A DNA stretch of 64,000 nt. Origin: Canna indica. Lineage: Eukaryota > Streptophyta > Magnoliopsida > Zingiberales > Cannaceae. The translations under genes were made by a program, and so were the position numbers. This document shows, piece after piece, positions 32,181 to 44,232 of the stretch; within the stretch, counting starts at the first letter, position 1, and every line of letters begins with the position of its first letter. Below the pieces are notes generated by a model. The model saw only the letters and a program-made list of their open reading frames with translations. It ran no database searches and had not been told where the DNA came from. The DNA lies in the NCBI GenBank assembly GCA_034359265.1, contig CP136893.1, forward strand, positions 22,080,001 to 22,144,000. Direction: 5' to 3'.

Positions 32181-35100
32181 TACAAAATTTTTTGAAACAA
32201 GTGGCAATATGAGAAAGATCATGTATAGAATTATCTCTAGACAAGAGACAAGAGATCCAATTGTTATTCCTTCAAATGGTAGCACATAAGTGAAAATATC
32301 TCGTATTTCTATCACTAGCTTTTAGCCATCTCTTTTTTGCTCGTTGTCGCCAATACAAATCCTCAGTATGATAGAGCTTATCAAGTTCCTCCTTGAGTTG
32401 TCGAAACAGGGACAAATCCTCTTGAGAGAGCCTCTCTTCATCGACCAAATTTGAAAGGGTGAAGATTCTTACTTCAAGTTCTTTCCTACTTGCACTTCTA
32501 GTTTTTTTTCCTAGATTTATGCCAAAGGGCCAAAGACAGGCAGAGCTGCCTCCAGAGAGAAATTCGGTAGGAAAGAGGGGAGGCCCTAGCCTCCGGAGTG
32601 TCTAAGGGGCTAAAAAGGCTCTGGGTCATAATATCTCCAAAATCCAGTAAATCAAGCCAGTATAATTCCATTTTGAAAGGTTGTGGATCGTAAGAAGCCA
32701 GGGAGCAATTGCTGAGGAGAAGCGGGTTATGATCAGAAAGTTTACGAGGTAAGCCGAAAACCTTGAAGTTCAAAAGCAAGAGAGTGATGCTTGCACTAAG
32801 TAAAACTGAAAGGAATAGTGCCCTTGAGCCAATCACATGTCGATATGTTTAGTGACTATTCAAAGGTAATCAACTTAATGAGATAATTTTTTTATTATAT
32901 GATGTATCTTTATTCATAAAGATTATGATGAATCCCATGAACCCGGGCAAATGATTCAGAGGCTATGATGAGATCATGCCAGTGAGACTTGGAATCCAAA
33001 TGCCCATGTTCTAAATGTTCCTAGTTATAGGATCACCAATTAGGGGATTGGTGATTTCTGATAGACTAGTGCACTTGGTACATGCCCTATACGATAAGGG
33101 GTAGTTGATCTCACAGTTACCTATGAACCGTCATTAATGTACATGTGCAGGTGCACATTAGGGAACGAGTTCACTGAACGGACCTACACGAGGAACACAA
33201 AATGAAATCCTTACATGAGTGTCAATATAGGATGTTCCTCGAGTGATAGTAGGTGCAAGCAGTCCTTTGACCTGAGGTTGTCATGGTTACCTTGTGAGTG
33301 ACGACCCATTGCTTTGTTTCTATCCCTACGTGGCCCTCGGCATCATGTGCCGGGTATTACTGGGCATGGAGAAGCATTCAAGGAGGTAGGTGAGCAACCA
33401 ACATGGAATTGGTTACTCCTAGTAAGAGGAGATAATGTTCTATGTGTCTCTGCAAGTGTCGACTCAGGAATCTCTGGCCAGAGTAGAAATAAAAGTCAGG
33501 AAGGTGTTTCTGACGTTTCATTATTGAGATGACATCTTGGCGGGTGGAATACATCTAAATTGGTATTAGGGTTTGACACTTCTTACGTACCCTAGCTGAC
33601 TTCGGGATATTATAATCGAGGGATTTAGTTGCAGGGTAACTAATCACCGAAGGGCATTCGATCCCTATAGATTGAACCTCACACTATATGGGTAGTCATG
33701 ACACGTTGCTAGACACCAATTTTGACTTGTGAATGGAATCACTCACGACCACACTAAAGGGGCTTAGTGGAGGCTTGTAAGATTTAAATATAAGTTGTTC
33801 TATCGAATCCGACTCTCCGTTATGCATAACTCACTGCTAGCTTAGTGTGGGGCCCAATAGGTCATACACAATAGGCTAACCTCGTAATGGACTTTATGAG
33901 ATAGAGTCTGAATGCGGCACTATATGTCTACTAGAATGGACATGCTACAACTCGATCACAGATCTCGTTTATGGACATAATAGGAAAGATATTTCCTATA
34001 GAAACGAATACGCGATGAAGGAGTTCCTCGATAACCCTAATTTATAGGGTAACCCTAAAGTCATTAGGTATGACACACGATAACCCTAATCATTAGACGA
34101 GGATTATGTTTAATTAAGAATTAAACATAATTACATGGAGGGAAAATTTTGATTTTTCCCATTCGCCTACACCTATTAAGAATTGATTTATTTAGATAAG
34201 TCATATATATTAATAGATAATTGATTTATTTGGATAAATCATGGTTCTATTAATAAATAAGAGTTTGATTTATCTCATCCCTATTCTTTAGGTGATTGGT
34301 TTTAGGAGATAAATATAACTCCTATTGATAGGCATTTAATTTATTTAGATAAATTAATATTCTATTTAATTGGTTTTTAATTTATTCTGAAAAAATATAA
34401 AACCATTAAATATGAAAATTAAAGAGGAGGCAAATCTTGGATTTTTGAAATCCGGGGTGAGTTCAAAATTGAACTCAAGGGGTTGACCCCCCCCTTATTC
34501 TCTCTTGTGGCTGCCCCCTTTAAAAGGGTTGAAGGGTGGCTGAACCATAATGATAAAAAATAGAGAGGAAGGGAAAGAGCAAGAGAGAAAAAAGATTGTG
34601 AATCTTGAGAAGGCTTCTTGTGTGGAAGAGTTCCAAGAACCCTAAGTTCTTCTCCTTGGTGGCTGGCCTCCTCCTTCTTGATCCTCCCGTCTTCACTTCT
34701 GGGGTGTGCCACAATCTTCATCTTCTTGGAGGAGTTCAAAAGGACAACGAGGTATCTTCACATCTTCTCTTTCGTTCCAGTGTTTTCTCATCCTCTCTCA
34801 TTCCCTCTTTGGTGCTCGGTTCTTGGTGGAAGGGCCGGCCTTGGTGGATTTCGGGATTGAGAAAGCTTCTCCGTTGAGCCACAATGAGCCCCAATGTTCG
34901 CTGCCCCTATTGTTGCTAGGTGCTTAGTGTGGACTATCGTTGGAGAACGTGCATATGTGCGTCTCAAGACGGGGATAGGATCAACCATACCAACCACATT
35001 TTGAGGTGTATCTTCTTCTTCTTCTCCGATGTTGAATTCCTTAATATTGCTAAAGTAGATCGTTGTTTTCAGGATAGTTTGAATTTTTAAATTGTTATTT

Positions 35101-37290
35101 CCGCTGCGTTTTGAACCTCATCCCAACAAAAACACGGTCCAATTTAGCCAAAGTGGGATGTGCTTGATTATTTGACCAAGTGAAATCCACCCTCGATATT
35201 AGAGGATCAATCAAAGCCAAATCAATAATAAATTCTTAGAGAAACATCGTGAATCCCTGCTATTTCCCCTACAGTTTCTCCTTTCTCCTTTGTGTTTGGT
35301 CATGTTGAAATCCCCACCCAAAATAAAAAGCTCAGTAAGATTGTTGCAAAGCGAGGATAATTCATTTAAGAAAGCTTGTCTTTGATCCCGAGAGGGAGGG
35401 CCATAAACCCCCACCAAAGTAAGCCGTTGGTGAGATTGTAAAGGAGTGAGAGATACACAAATATAAAATAGCCCCGTAGGAACCGAACTGTAGGACCAAT
35501 CCACTGGATTCCAAATGCCAATAATCCCTCTAGGAAAATCATTAGTAGGGAGTGCATGAAAACAATTACTACTTCTGATACGAAAACCCGAGAGTTGTTT
35601 AGCAATCATGTTAGAAAAAAGCGAATTCATTAAAAAAGAAAGCACAACTTAACAACATAAAGCAAAGACTACTGAGAGGTTACGTTGTGGGACTCTAAGT
35701 GGCTGCCACCGCTCTCAACACAATCCTAGAATCCGTAGTACAAAATAAACCCAGGGCCTCGATAGTCTATAACACATCCGAGTTCAGTCTATATGCTGCT
35801 TGGATGTCAAAAGAGCCCCAAACCTCTAGAGGAGGATGATTAGGTGTAGTGCCTGGGACCATATTCCTGAAACTAGCTGCTTTCTGACGTTATGCGTACT
35901 TGCTATCCTTGCAAGGAAGTTTATTTCTCAAACGGGCGCTTCATCGAACCGAACCTTCAAAGCAATAGCGACCACCTCAAAAGGATTGTCTGCGCTTGAG
36001 AGTTGCAAGACCTTCTGAAATATGAGAGACACTGCTCAGATCCAGAAAGACACCCGGACAACCGACCTTGTTTGAGCCCAGGACAGGACTAGGAGCCTCA
36101 ATAATCAAGGTATCTCGCTGGGTCCTAAAGCCCAAAGCAGCCCAAAAATCCGACCAGAGTAAAGGGGGGCTCCAATAAAGGGATAGCAAGTTGTTCAAAA
36201 GTTCGTCCTAGAATAGAGATCGATAAGGCCATAATTGAGACATGGGCCCACCAAGCCCAGAATAATGGTCTCGACAAATTAACAAAACAACTTAAGACCG
36301 AAAGCTTAGAGTGTGGCTGAGCTTGCAACAGACCATGCAAGGACTACAAGCCACGTGTCAAAACAGGTTAATCCCGCTTGTGAAGAAACCAACCAAAAGC
36401 AGTCACGACAAAAGTGAGAAGCTCCTGCTCGAACCCTAGTTTTCCTCCGAAGGCAAGTACAAAATATTGTCTCAGCGATGAAAGGAATGATGCCAAATGT
36501 GAACAAGACACGTGGCTAGGGATGTATGTCGTGTAGCGGACGAGCGACTGAGGAAGAACAGAAATTGCACCAGCAAGCCACGACAAAGAAGAAGATGGTG
36601 GAAGGATCAGACCGATAGAGGTTTGCTAGTCACCGCCGGATAAGGGAGCCAAGTTTGGCTTGGCGTGATCGAAAGAGTCATTGGAGAAACCCAAGCCTTG
36701 TGAAAGACGGCTGAAAACATTAGGATGAACAAAAGAAGACACTAGTGTGAGCTCAAAAGTGTGTTGAGTCCTCCCGAGATGCGAAGGAGCTTCCTCAGTC
36801 GAAGGTAAATCAATGAAACCAGGAGGAGCTATATTGCGAGTAGGGAGATCAAGAGGATTCCGCTCGCCAAAACCAGGAGGACTCTTTGAGTTTGCTTCGT
36901 CTTCGTCACGTCCATTCGGCGGATCTTGAGAAGGACTCTCCGTCGGCAGCTGATAATATAACTTGTGCTAAGTAGCAAAAATTTCCATCGAGAAATGACA
37001 ATCGACAGCATCGACAAACAATAAAGGCAGGATATCAGAAAGAGCATGCACCCGGACTTGAAGTTGACAGGCCGTGAGATCAGCCCAATTCAAGGTGGCC
37101 TTGTTGACAACTTCCAGCGAGCCAAAAGAACTAACCGGAGCCGAAAGTGACTCGAGGTTCCAAAACAGAAACGGGAGACCCCAAAGCTCCAAGCCAATCT
37201 TGAGAGCCAGAGCGGAGACAAGCATATAAGGATCACTACGTCTCCGGTCGCTGAAGAAGAAGTGAAGGTGACGCTATTGAAGCTGGCCCG
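32181..37290 (-). pseudogene. LINE-C remnant: ORF1 C-terminus and endonuclease (broken)
   Basis: On the minus strand, 37225-36968 resembles the ORF1 DUF4283-type segment (LELWGLPFLFWNLESL, DLTACQLQVRV). The stretch 35645-35211 carries endonuclease features (GIIGIWNP, VGVYGPP, GGDFN). The endonuclease continues at 32836-32500 with PRKLSDHNPLLL. At about 32390-32270 is the linker before RT (YWRQRA, DRNTRYFH, seen in a broken frame). The region 35650-36960 between ORF1 and the endonuclease has only short broken frames. RT and the 3' part are absent; the left flank is an LTR-like remnant. A 2.3-kb insert separates two endonuclease halves. Confidence 0.75.
32838..35113. mobile_element. 2.3-kb non-coding insertion within LINE-C
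   Basis: The LINE-C endonuclease frame is interrupted near 32838 and resumes near 35114, so the segment between is an insertion. Its ends can be read as TG at the left and CA at the right (TGTCGATATG and CATCCCAACA), suggesting an LTR-type unit such as a solo LTR or a LARD. A segment 'CAAAACGCAGCGG' (minus strand, near 35105) is common in such long LTRs. There is no supported gene, primer site, or clear target duplication. Confidence 0.5.
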
Positions 37291-37292
37291 TT

Positions 37293-37512
37293 GAGAGCAA
37301 GTGATTCTTGTACAAACAACATATATGTAAATAAGAAATAAGGGGCCTTTTAGTCTTTTACCTTGCCCCTGATTAGAACACTAAACAACGAAGAGTATAA
37401 ATACTAAACTCTATATTTTGAATTTGTTAACTGAAATAAAAGTTGAACTTCTTCGTTTGTGTTTCCTATGCTTCTCCTTCTCGTGATGTCAATGTGAGGA
37501 TCTCCATCCACA
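37293..37512 (+). repeat. Likely 5' LTR of copia element 3
   Basis: Short stretch with a TATAAATA box at 37396-37403 that ends in CCACA directly before a tRNA primer site. The left end is uncertain. It interrupts the 5' region of LINE-C. No second LTR was recognised in the window. Confidence 0.55.
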
Positions 37513-37515
37513 ATA

Positions 37516-37527
37516 TGGTATCAGGCG
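37516..37527 (+). other. Primer-binding site of copia element 3
   Basis: TGGTATCAGGCG, a close variant of the initiator methionine tRNA complement, four bases after the presumed LTR end. Confidence 0.75.
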
Positions 37528-38435
37528 TGCAACATTGAGCAAGAAGACCTATGAGGCGATTCGATTAAGATTTTAAGTCGGCGACGAATTCATCCCAAAT
37601 GGCCAGAAATCATCGATCGTATATTGCGAGATTTGCAACGGGGGAGTCGCAAAGCATCATGGAGAATGGATCTTCGCCAAAGATCACCCAAATTGATGAC
37701 AACCCATACACCCTTCAAGGAAATGACAACCCTCGTATGGTTTTGGTTTTCGTCAAGCTTTTAGGGCACAAAAACTATCCGCCTTAGAAGAAATATATGC
37801 TAATTAATTTCATTATCCGCCAAAAATAAGCTTGGTTTCGTAGACGGATCAATAGTTCCCTCGATGAAATGTCTTCGAACTGTGGGAAAGGTGCAATGAT
37901 ATGGTTCATTCATGGATTTTACAATCCATAGCTCCAAATTTGAGCACTAGTGTGATTTATGGTTAAATTTAGAGAATAGGTTTGGGAGAAGCAACGAACC
38001 TAGAACATTTGAGATTCAAATGCTAATTAGCACCACCACAAGGGAACATGTCAATTGCTGATTACTTCACCAAATTGAAAAGCTTATGGGATGAGCTAGA
38101 TGCTCTAGAGGTTGGTTCATATTGCAACTGTGAAATAGGGAACAAAAACATGGAGAAAAGTCGCTTGAGACAGTTCATGATGGGATTAAATGAATCCTAT
38201 GTAAGTGTAAGGGGATAAATTTTGCCAATGAAACCCTTACCTGATATAAATCAAGTCTACTCTATGCTAGAGCATGAGGAAACTCAACGTCATGTCAATG
38301 CAAATGTAAGCTTTAGAGTGGATAGTGTAGCGTTGAACAACATACATCAGAGCTTTAGTGGCACTAACAAAATTAGCAAAAGCAGATGTTAGAATATTTC
38401 AAGAAAATTTTATGATCACTGTCAAAGACCTAGAT

Positions 38436-38613
38436 ACACTCGCGATAGTTGTTTCAAGCTGTATGTATATCCCTTGGGACACAAGTTGTACAAAGGATAA
38501 CAAAAGCAAAATGACAAATTGGACACACTCGCGATAGTTGTTTCAAGCTGTATGTATATCCCTTGGGGCACAAGTTGTACAAGGGAAAACAAAAGCAAAA
38601 TGACAAATTAGTA
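38436..38613. repeat. 89-bp tandem duplication in copia element 3 gag
   Basis: The segment starting ACACTCGCGATAGTTGTTTC at 38436 is repeated from 38525, with three or four base differences. Confidence 0.88.
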
Positions 38614-39366
38614 ACTGAGAAGCAAGTTTATAATGTCCATGCAATGAACCATGATGACAGTGAACAAGAAAATTCGGGATCAGTAGCTCATGTTAAGCAA
38701 GATGGTATATTGGGAGGATTCACTAAAGAACATATCAACACATTGCTTAACTTGATCAACCACAAATGTTCCAACCTTAAGTAATAAAGTTTCATTGCCA
38801 AATGGATCATCTACTCTAGTGTCTCATGCATGAACAACCTACATTAATAAAAACATACAGCTCCCAAATACTTTGTCAGTTCCCTCTTTCGAATTCAATT
38901 TAATGTAAAAAAATAATAATTGATTTATAACTTTTAACCCTTCAAATTTTGTTATCCAGGACTTTGCTACGAAGAAGATTGTGGAGAGTGGTAGAAAGGA
39001 GAATGTGTTGTACTTAATGATTGGAGCTTCTCACACCACCAGTTGTAAAGTATCCACAACTCAAGTCTTGACTGCTTCCTTAGACTCATCTGCTTTATGG
39101 CATTTACGCCTAAGACATATGTCCTTTGCTAGAATGAAACTATTACCAAATGTCATTCCAGAGTTGAATAAAAATTCTGATGTCTTTTATAATGTTTGCC
39201 CTATAGCCAAATAATATATTTTACCCTTTTCCCAAAAGTATGAATAAACTTCACATTCTTTTGAAATATTACACCGCGATGTTTGGGGACCCCTTATAAC
39301 TTATGATGGTTATTTTTATTTTCTGACTTTGATGGATGACTTTATTAAATCATGTTGGACCTATTT

Positions 39367-40196
39367 CACCACAAGAAAAATAGCCATCAGTGACGAAAAA
39401 AATTGTCACCGAAGGGTATGACAGAAACTTCCCACAGCGTTCGCCGCTAAAACCTCCTAGCTAATGCTTCATTTGCTCTTTTGTGACGAAAAAGTTTTCG
39501 TCAGAAAATTCGTCACTAATATCGATGATTGAAAATAGATTTTTCGTTACTAATTGTGATATTAATCATGATTTCCTACGCATCGAAAATTCGACAATTA
39601 TATTATCATATTATAGATTATAATAATACAATAATACAATAATATTATAATATATTATAATTTTATTTATACTTTTACATTGTTTTAAAAAATTTATAAA
39701 AGATAATATGATAGTAAATTTTTAAGTCTCATGAGGCATCAATATATAAAATTAGGAAAATTGAGACAAAAAATTTAATCCATATGAGACTAACAAGTTA
39801 TATTTATGATTGTTAAGAATAAATAAATAATAGTAATTTTAACCCATGTGGGATTAAACAAAATAATGATAAATTTTTCTTTAATAATATTTAGTTTAAT
39901 TTTGTGTCGCATTTCTACTTCCGTCACTGATTTGTCACTACGGATTAGTGTTAGAATAATAGTGACGGAAACGAAATCGATCATTATTCTTTCACTGATG
40001 TTATTTTAGGCCAAATTGGTCAAAAATTCTTTGACAAATTTGTGATGGAATTGTCTTGTGTTAGATGTTCCGTCACAAGTCTGTCACTATTTTGGAAAGA
40101 AAAAAGTTCATTATACGCCGTCATAAATCCGTCACAAATTGTGACGGATTTTTGCCGTCACAAAATTTACGTCACTGCTGATTGTTTTTCGTAGTA
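39367..40196. mobile_element. Non-autonomous CACTA derivative (830 bp) within copia integrase
   Basis: Left end CACCACAAGAAAAATAGCC; right end inverted TACTACGAAAAACAATC. These are slightly mutated CACTA termini. A 3-bp TTT lies on both sides (39364-39366 and 40197-40199). Subterminal words of the GTGACG/CGTCAC type occur in both orientations near both ends. There is no coding capacity. Its ends differ from those of the full CACTA element at 3324, so it belongs to another subfamily. Confidence 0.8.
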
Positions 40197-40808
40197 TTTG
40201 TTCACCTATAAGAGTCGAGTATCAAATTTGCTCATAAATTTCATAAAGCTTATTCAAACCCGGTTCTCTAAGGAAAGAAAGCACTTATCTTTCTAAAGTT
40301 TTTCAATTTTACTTTGTCACTTATCTTTTACACCAAAGTGTCATGCATCAACCCCACAACAAAATTTAATGGTTGAAAGAAAACACACACATCTTTTAGA
40401 GATAGCTAGAAACTTGAAATATCAGTCCAAACTTTCACTAAAATTCTGGGGGGATTGTATATAGGTAGCCACGTACCTAATCAATAGATTACCAAGCCCA
40501 GTTCTAAACAACCTCAGTCCTTATGAGCTATTGTACAATAGTAAACCCAACTCAAGCCACCTGAGGGAATTTGAGTGTCTTTGTTATGCTAACATTGTCA
40601 AACGAGAGAGAACAAAATTCGATCCTAGAGCAAATGAGTGTGTGTTCATTGGATATCACTATGGGAAAAAAGAGTACAATGTATATGATTTTTAAAACTC
40701 ACTCTATCATCACATCTAGAAATGTAACTTTTGTTGAACACATCTTTTCATTGAACACATCTTTTCATTTCGGCCTAAAGAAAATTCCGACACCATATTT
40801 CCCATATC

Positions 40809-41305
40809 TAGGGGTGGCAATTTTATCCGCATCCGCTAACTAAAAACCGCATATGCACCGTATCTGATCCATATCCGCAAGTAAAAATGGATATGGATAT
40901 ACAGATACGGATACGGATTTAGAAAACTTATATCCGCACGGATACGATGCAGATACAGATATGACTGTGGATCCGCACCGTATCCGCATCGCCTATCTGT
41001 GTCTTTGAATTACTATTTTACCTATATAAGTTATCAATACATATAAGAGCTCTATGGTAATTTCATGTCAAGATGAATTTTGAAGTATATTATATATTTA
41101 TTTTGGATCAATGAATTGATAATTTATTATTATTTTTAATTAAATATATTATTTTAATATATTTTTATTAAATACGATGCGGATATGGATATCCATATTC
41201 ACATTCGTAGCGGATACGGTACGGATACAGATTTACGAATATGGGGTGCGGTGCGGATGCAAAAAATCCAGTATCCCCGTTGTATCTGATTCGTTGCCAA
41301 CCCTA
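40809..41305 (+). mobile_element. hAT-type MITE made of TATCCGCA words, copy 1 (497 bp)
   Basis: Flanked by the 8-bp direct repeat CCCATATC (40801-40808 and 41306-41313). Ends TAGGGGTGGCAA and, inverted, TAGGGTTGGCAA. Both halves consist of repeats of TATCCGCA/TGCGGATA words on both strands around an AT-rich centre. It lies inside copia element 3. Confidence 0.93.
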
Positions 41306-41594
41306 CCCATATCATCCACCGATAAAACTTGTTTGGATTATAAAACTTGTCAGCCAAATAATATATCTGAAAACCCAAATCATGCCTTCACAAATGATGA
41401 TCTCAGCATTGATCAATCCTCCACCAGTTATTTGCTCTTGTTCATCTAGGAAAGCTTCATTTCTAGTATGCTATAAGCCTATAAGGTGTTAATAATTTCT
41501 ACTTGTTTTTATTTCATGTATAGTCAACTCCACTACACTTCTCACTGCCCTTCTACAGTCAAACACATCTATCTTCTGCAATAAGCCCTAGCAT

Positions 41595-42116
41595 TAGGGC
41601 TGGCAATGGTGCGGATACGGTGCGGATAGTGCATTATCCGTATCCGCATCCGCACTCATATCCGCTCATCCGTATCCGCACCGTATTCGCTACGGATATG
41701 AATATGAATATCCATATCCGCACCGCTTCAAATACGGATATCCGCACCGCATCCATATTCGCATCCGTATTTTTAAAAATATTAAAATAATATATTTAAT
41801 TTAAAAATCAATTAATTTAAAAATATTAAAATAATGTATTTGATATAAAATTACAATATCACCCTTGGCCCTTTATATATATGCATTATATATATATGGG
41901 TAAAATAGTAATTAATATGGGGCGGATAGGCGGCGCGGATACGGTGCGGATACGGAGCGGATAGACAGGCAAATCCGTATCCGCACCGTATCCGTGCGGA
42001 TATAAAATTTTCAGATCCATATTCATATCCATATCCGTTTTTACTTGCGGATACGGATCGGATACAGTATGGATGCGGTTTTTAGTTGGCGGATGCGGAT
42101 AAAATTGCCAGCCCTA
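41595..42116 (-). mobile_element. hAT-type MITE made of TATCCGCA words, copy 2 (522 bp, inverted)
   Basis: Flanked by the 8-bp direct repeat CCTAGCAT (41587-41594 and 42117-42124). Ends TAGGGCTGGCAA and, inverted, the same. Its reverse strand aligns with copy 1 at 40809 over the left part, including the CTAAAAACCGCAT segment, so it is the same family in the other orientation, only 289 bp away. Confidence 0.94.
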
Positions 42117-42480
42117 CCTAGCATGTACCCTATGTGTAGATCATGAATAAATCTTGACACGCTGACATGAAAAATGACACTAGAAATCCATCCACGTTGC
42201 TTTATTCTATCCTTCTGGCATAATTTTGTTTTTGTCAAGATGGACTAATCAAGTACTACATTGCGTCCTTTATCTTTTTCCGACATCATTGTTGTTTATC
42301 TGTAAAACTATATCCACCTCAAGTAACTAAAAAAGGAAGGACTTCTGCACAAATTCTTAATTGTCGAAATTATGACAAATTGGGCATAACATTATAGAAC
42401 ACATTGTATGAATTCACTATACTGATGCATCTATATATGGATTACAACTATCTCCAAATTTTGCAGATCATATGTCCATT

Positions 42481-44040
42481 TCTTTACTGCCTAAAATGAC
42501 TTAAAATGCAAATAAATTTTTTTATTTGATTTTTATGTTTAAATTATTATAATTAATATTGTCAAATAGTTTACTTTCTTATGAATACGACTTATATGTT
42601 GTACGATAAGAGATGGAGTAGACCTCAATAGAGGCTGAGGCTGAGATAGTAGGCTCGCCTTCGCATGTATCCGAAGATGAAATAATATATATCTATAAAA
42701 AAAATTGGATCACGCACGATGTGTGGGGATAGTTTTAGGAATTGTCATCGACATTTTCTTGTGAATGTGATGAATATTATAGTCTAGTTAATGTCAACCT
42801 CAATAAAACATTACTACTTTTTTGTATTAAGAGAACGGAGAATATTGTGTTAACTTTTGATAGATTGTATAATGTAGTTCACGAACACTTTTTATGAACA
42901 TCTTTGTTAATATTTATAAATTTCATAAATTATTAAAAATATATAATATTTATTTTGACCATGAAACTATATAAAAGGGCATTTGGGTCATTTTATCTTA
43001 TACAGAGCCATGTCAATATGAGACAAACACAAGACATGATTATATAACTTGTCCAGTACTTGAAGAAACAAATCGGTACAAGTACAATCACGGTACAGTC
43101 CAGTACCCACTTCCTTGTGCATTTAGTGAAACAAGTGCAATCATACTAATTTTGGTTTTAGATCTCATCTCTACGTTACTTTATGGGCTTTGCTATGGGC
43201 TATTGAGTTTTATGTTTAGCCTTTTCAATTTTTGTGCTTTTAATTTTTTATTCGCATGGGCGTATATGCTTTTTGGGATTGGGTTTCTTTATGTTTTTGG
43301 TTCTTCTAATTTCGAGGGACTTGCGAAGAATTAGGAAATTGGATTACTAACTTAGATGTTTTTATTCCTTTTGCTTACCCAAAGAATAAAAAGCGCAAAG
43401 ACTAAAATATAAACACAAACTATCGAATTTAAAAGTCAACCTTTCTTAATTCATCATCAGTGTAGAACTTTTGGCATTCCAAAATTTAATTTTCTAAATT
43501 GATTAATGAAAATGGAGTTTAAAAATTGAGTTTATAATTTGGGATATGACTTTTATTCTTTACATTAGACTATTTTTGGAGTTGTCCATAGGATTGGACT
43601 TAGGCGCTAGTTTTGGAGTTTTGAATTTTCAATTTGGCATTGGCTGGAAATAGTGAACAAGGTCGAAAGAGAGATTGAAAATTTGAAATTTACATAAAAA
43701 TATTGTTTATTGAAGGGCACTAAAGTGCAAAAAAAATAAGAAAATCAATTGTCTTTCTGATCATACGTGAACACAGAGGCAAGAACGACATGAGTGTAAG
43801 TAGTGTGCTTTGTGTGGTTTTGTGTTTTAATTTTGGATCGTGAAGTTTGGGACTGTAATGTAGGTAGTGTGCTTTGTGTGATTTTAGTTTTAATTTTGGA
43901 TTGTGGAGTTTGGTACTGAAATGTGGTAATGAAGCGGGAAAATAGCATAAGTTGAATTTTTATGTTATTTGTTTGAACATTGAAGTTTGAAATTGGATAA
44001 TATGAAAAAGTCATTGTCAAGCAAATATTCTGAAAAATGA
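42481..44040. other. No supported gene; AT-rich region
   Basis: No domain seen in any frame. The only structure noted is a near-duplicate word (TAGTGTGCTTTGTGTG) at 43801 and 43866 with similar following bases. The small hydrophobic frame at 43152-43334 lacks any sign of conservation. Confidence 0.5.
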
Positions 44041-44041
44041 G

Positions 44042-44063
44042 TATGAGAGAGAGAGAGAGAGGA
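44042..44063. repeat. GA microsatellite
   Basis: Run of GAGAGAGAGA about 20 bases long directly upstream of the LINE-D region. Confidence 0.8.
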
Positions 44064-44232
44064 AAGGCAATTTTAACTTCTTCTCGGGGGAGTCCTCAAG
44101 ACCTAAAAAACCTCCCGATCCGGGATGTTTGAAGTCAAATGAGGAGTTAAAAGAAGGAATCTGGAAATAGAAGCCTGATGAGAAGCTAAGTAGAACTCTG
44201 GTGACGAAAAATAATGGAAAAATAATGGAGAT

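Larger units (their letters stand above)
37599..42480 (+). pseudogene. Copia element 3: broken gag, GAG-pre-integrase and integrase
   Basis: The gag start (37599-37785) has the NPYTLQ and NPRMVLV patterns of copia gag. Gag continues in broken frames to about 38780 with a damaged zinc knuckle region. The GAG-pre-integrase block is at 38981-39214 (LWHLRLRHMSFARM). Integrase is split by an insertion (39367-40196) and continues with the [19 protein letters not shown] region near 40370 and the C-terminal FDPRANECVFIGYHYGKKEY part near 40620-40680. The following linker is split by two MITEs. No reverse transcriptase is recognisable, so the right end is uncertain. Multiple stops and frameshifts. Confidence 0.8.

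Noticed and set aside
34605..34997. Several short open frames on both strands within the 2.3-kb insert
   Set aside because: Mutually overlapping, no domain, and located in what looks like LTR-type sequence.
43152..43334. Small hydrophobic open frame of 60 aa
   Set aside because: AT-rich context, no start context, no similarity visible; consistent with chance.
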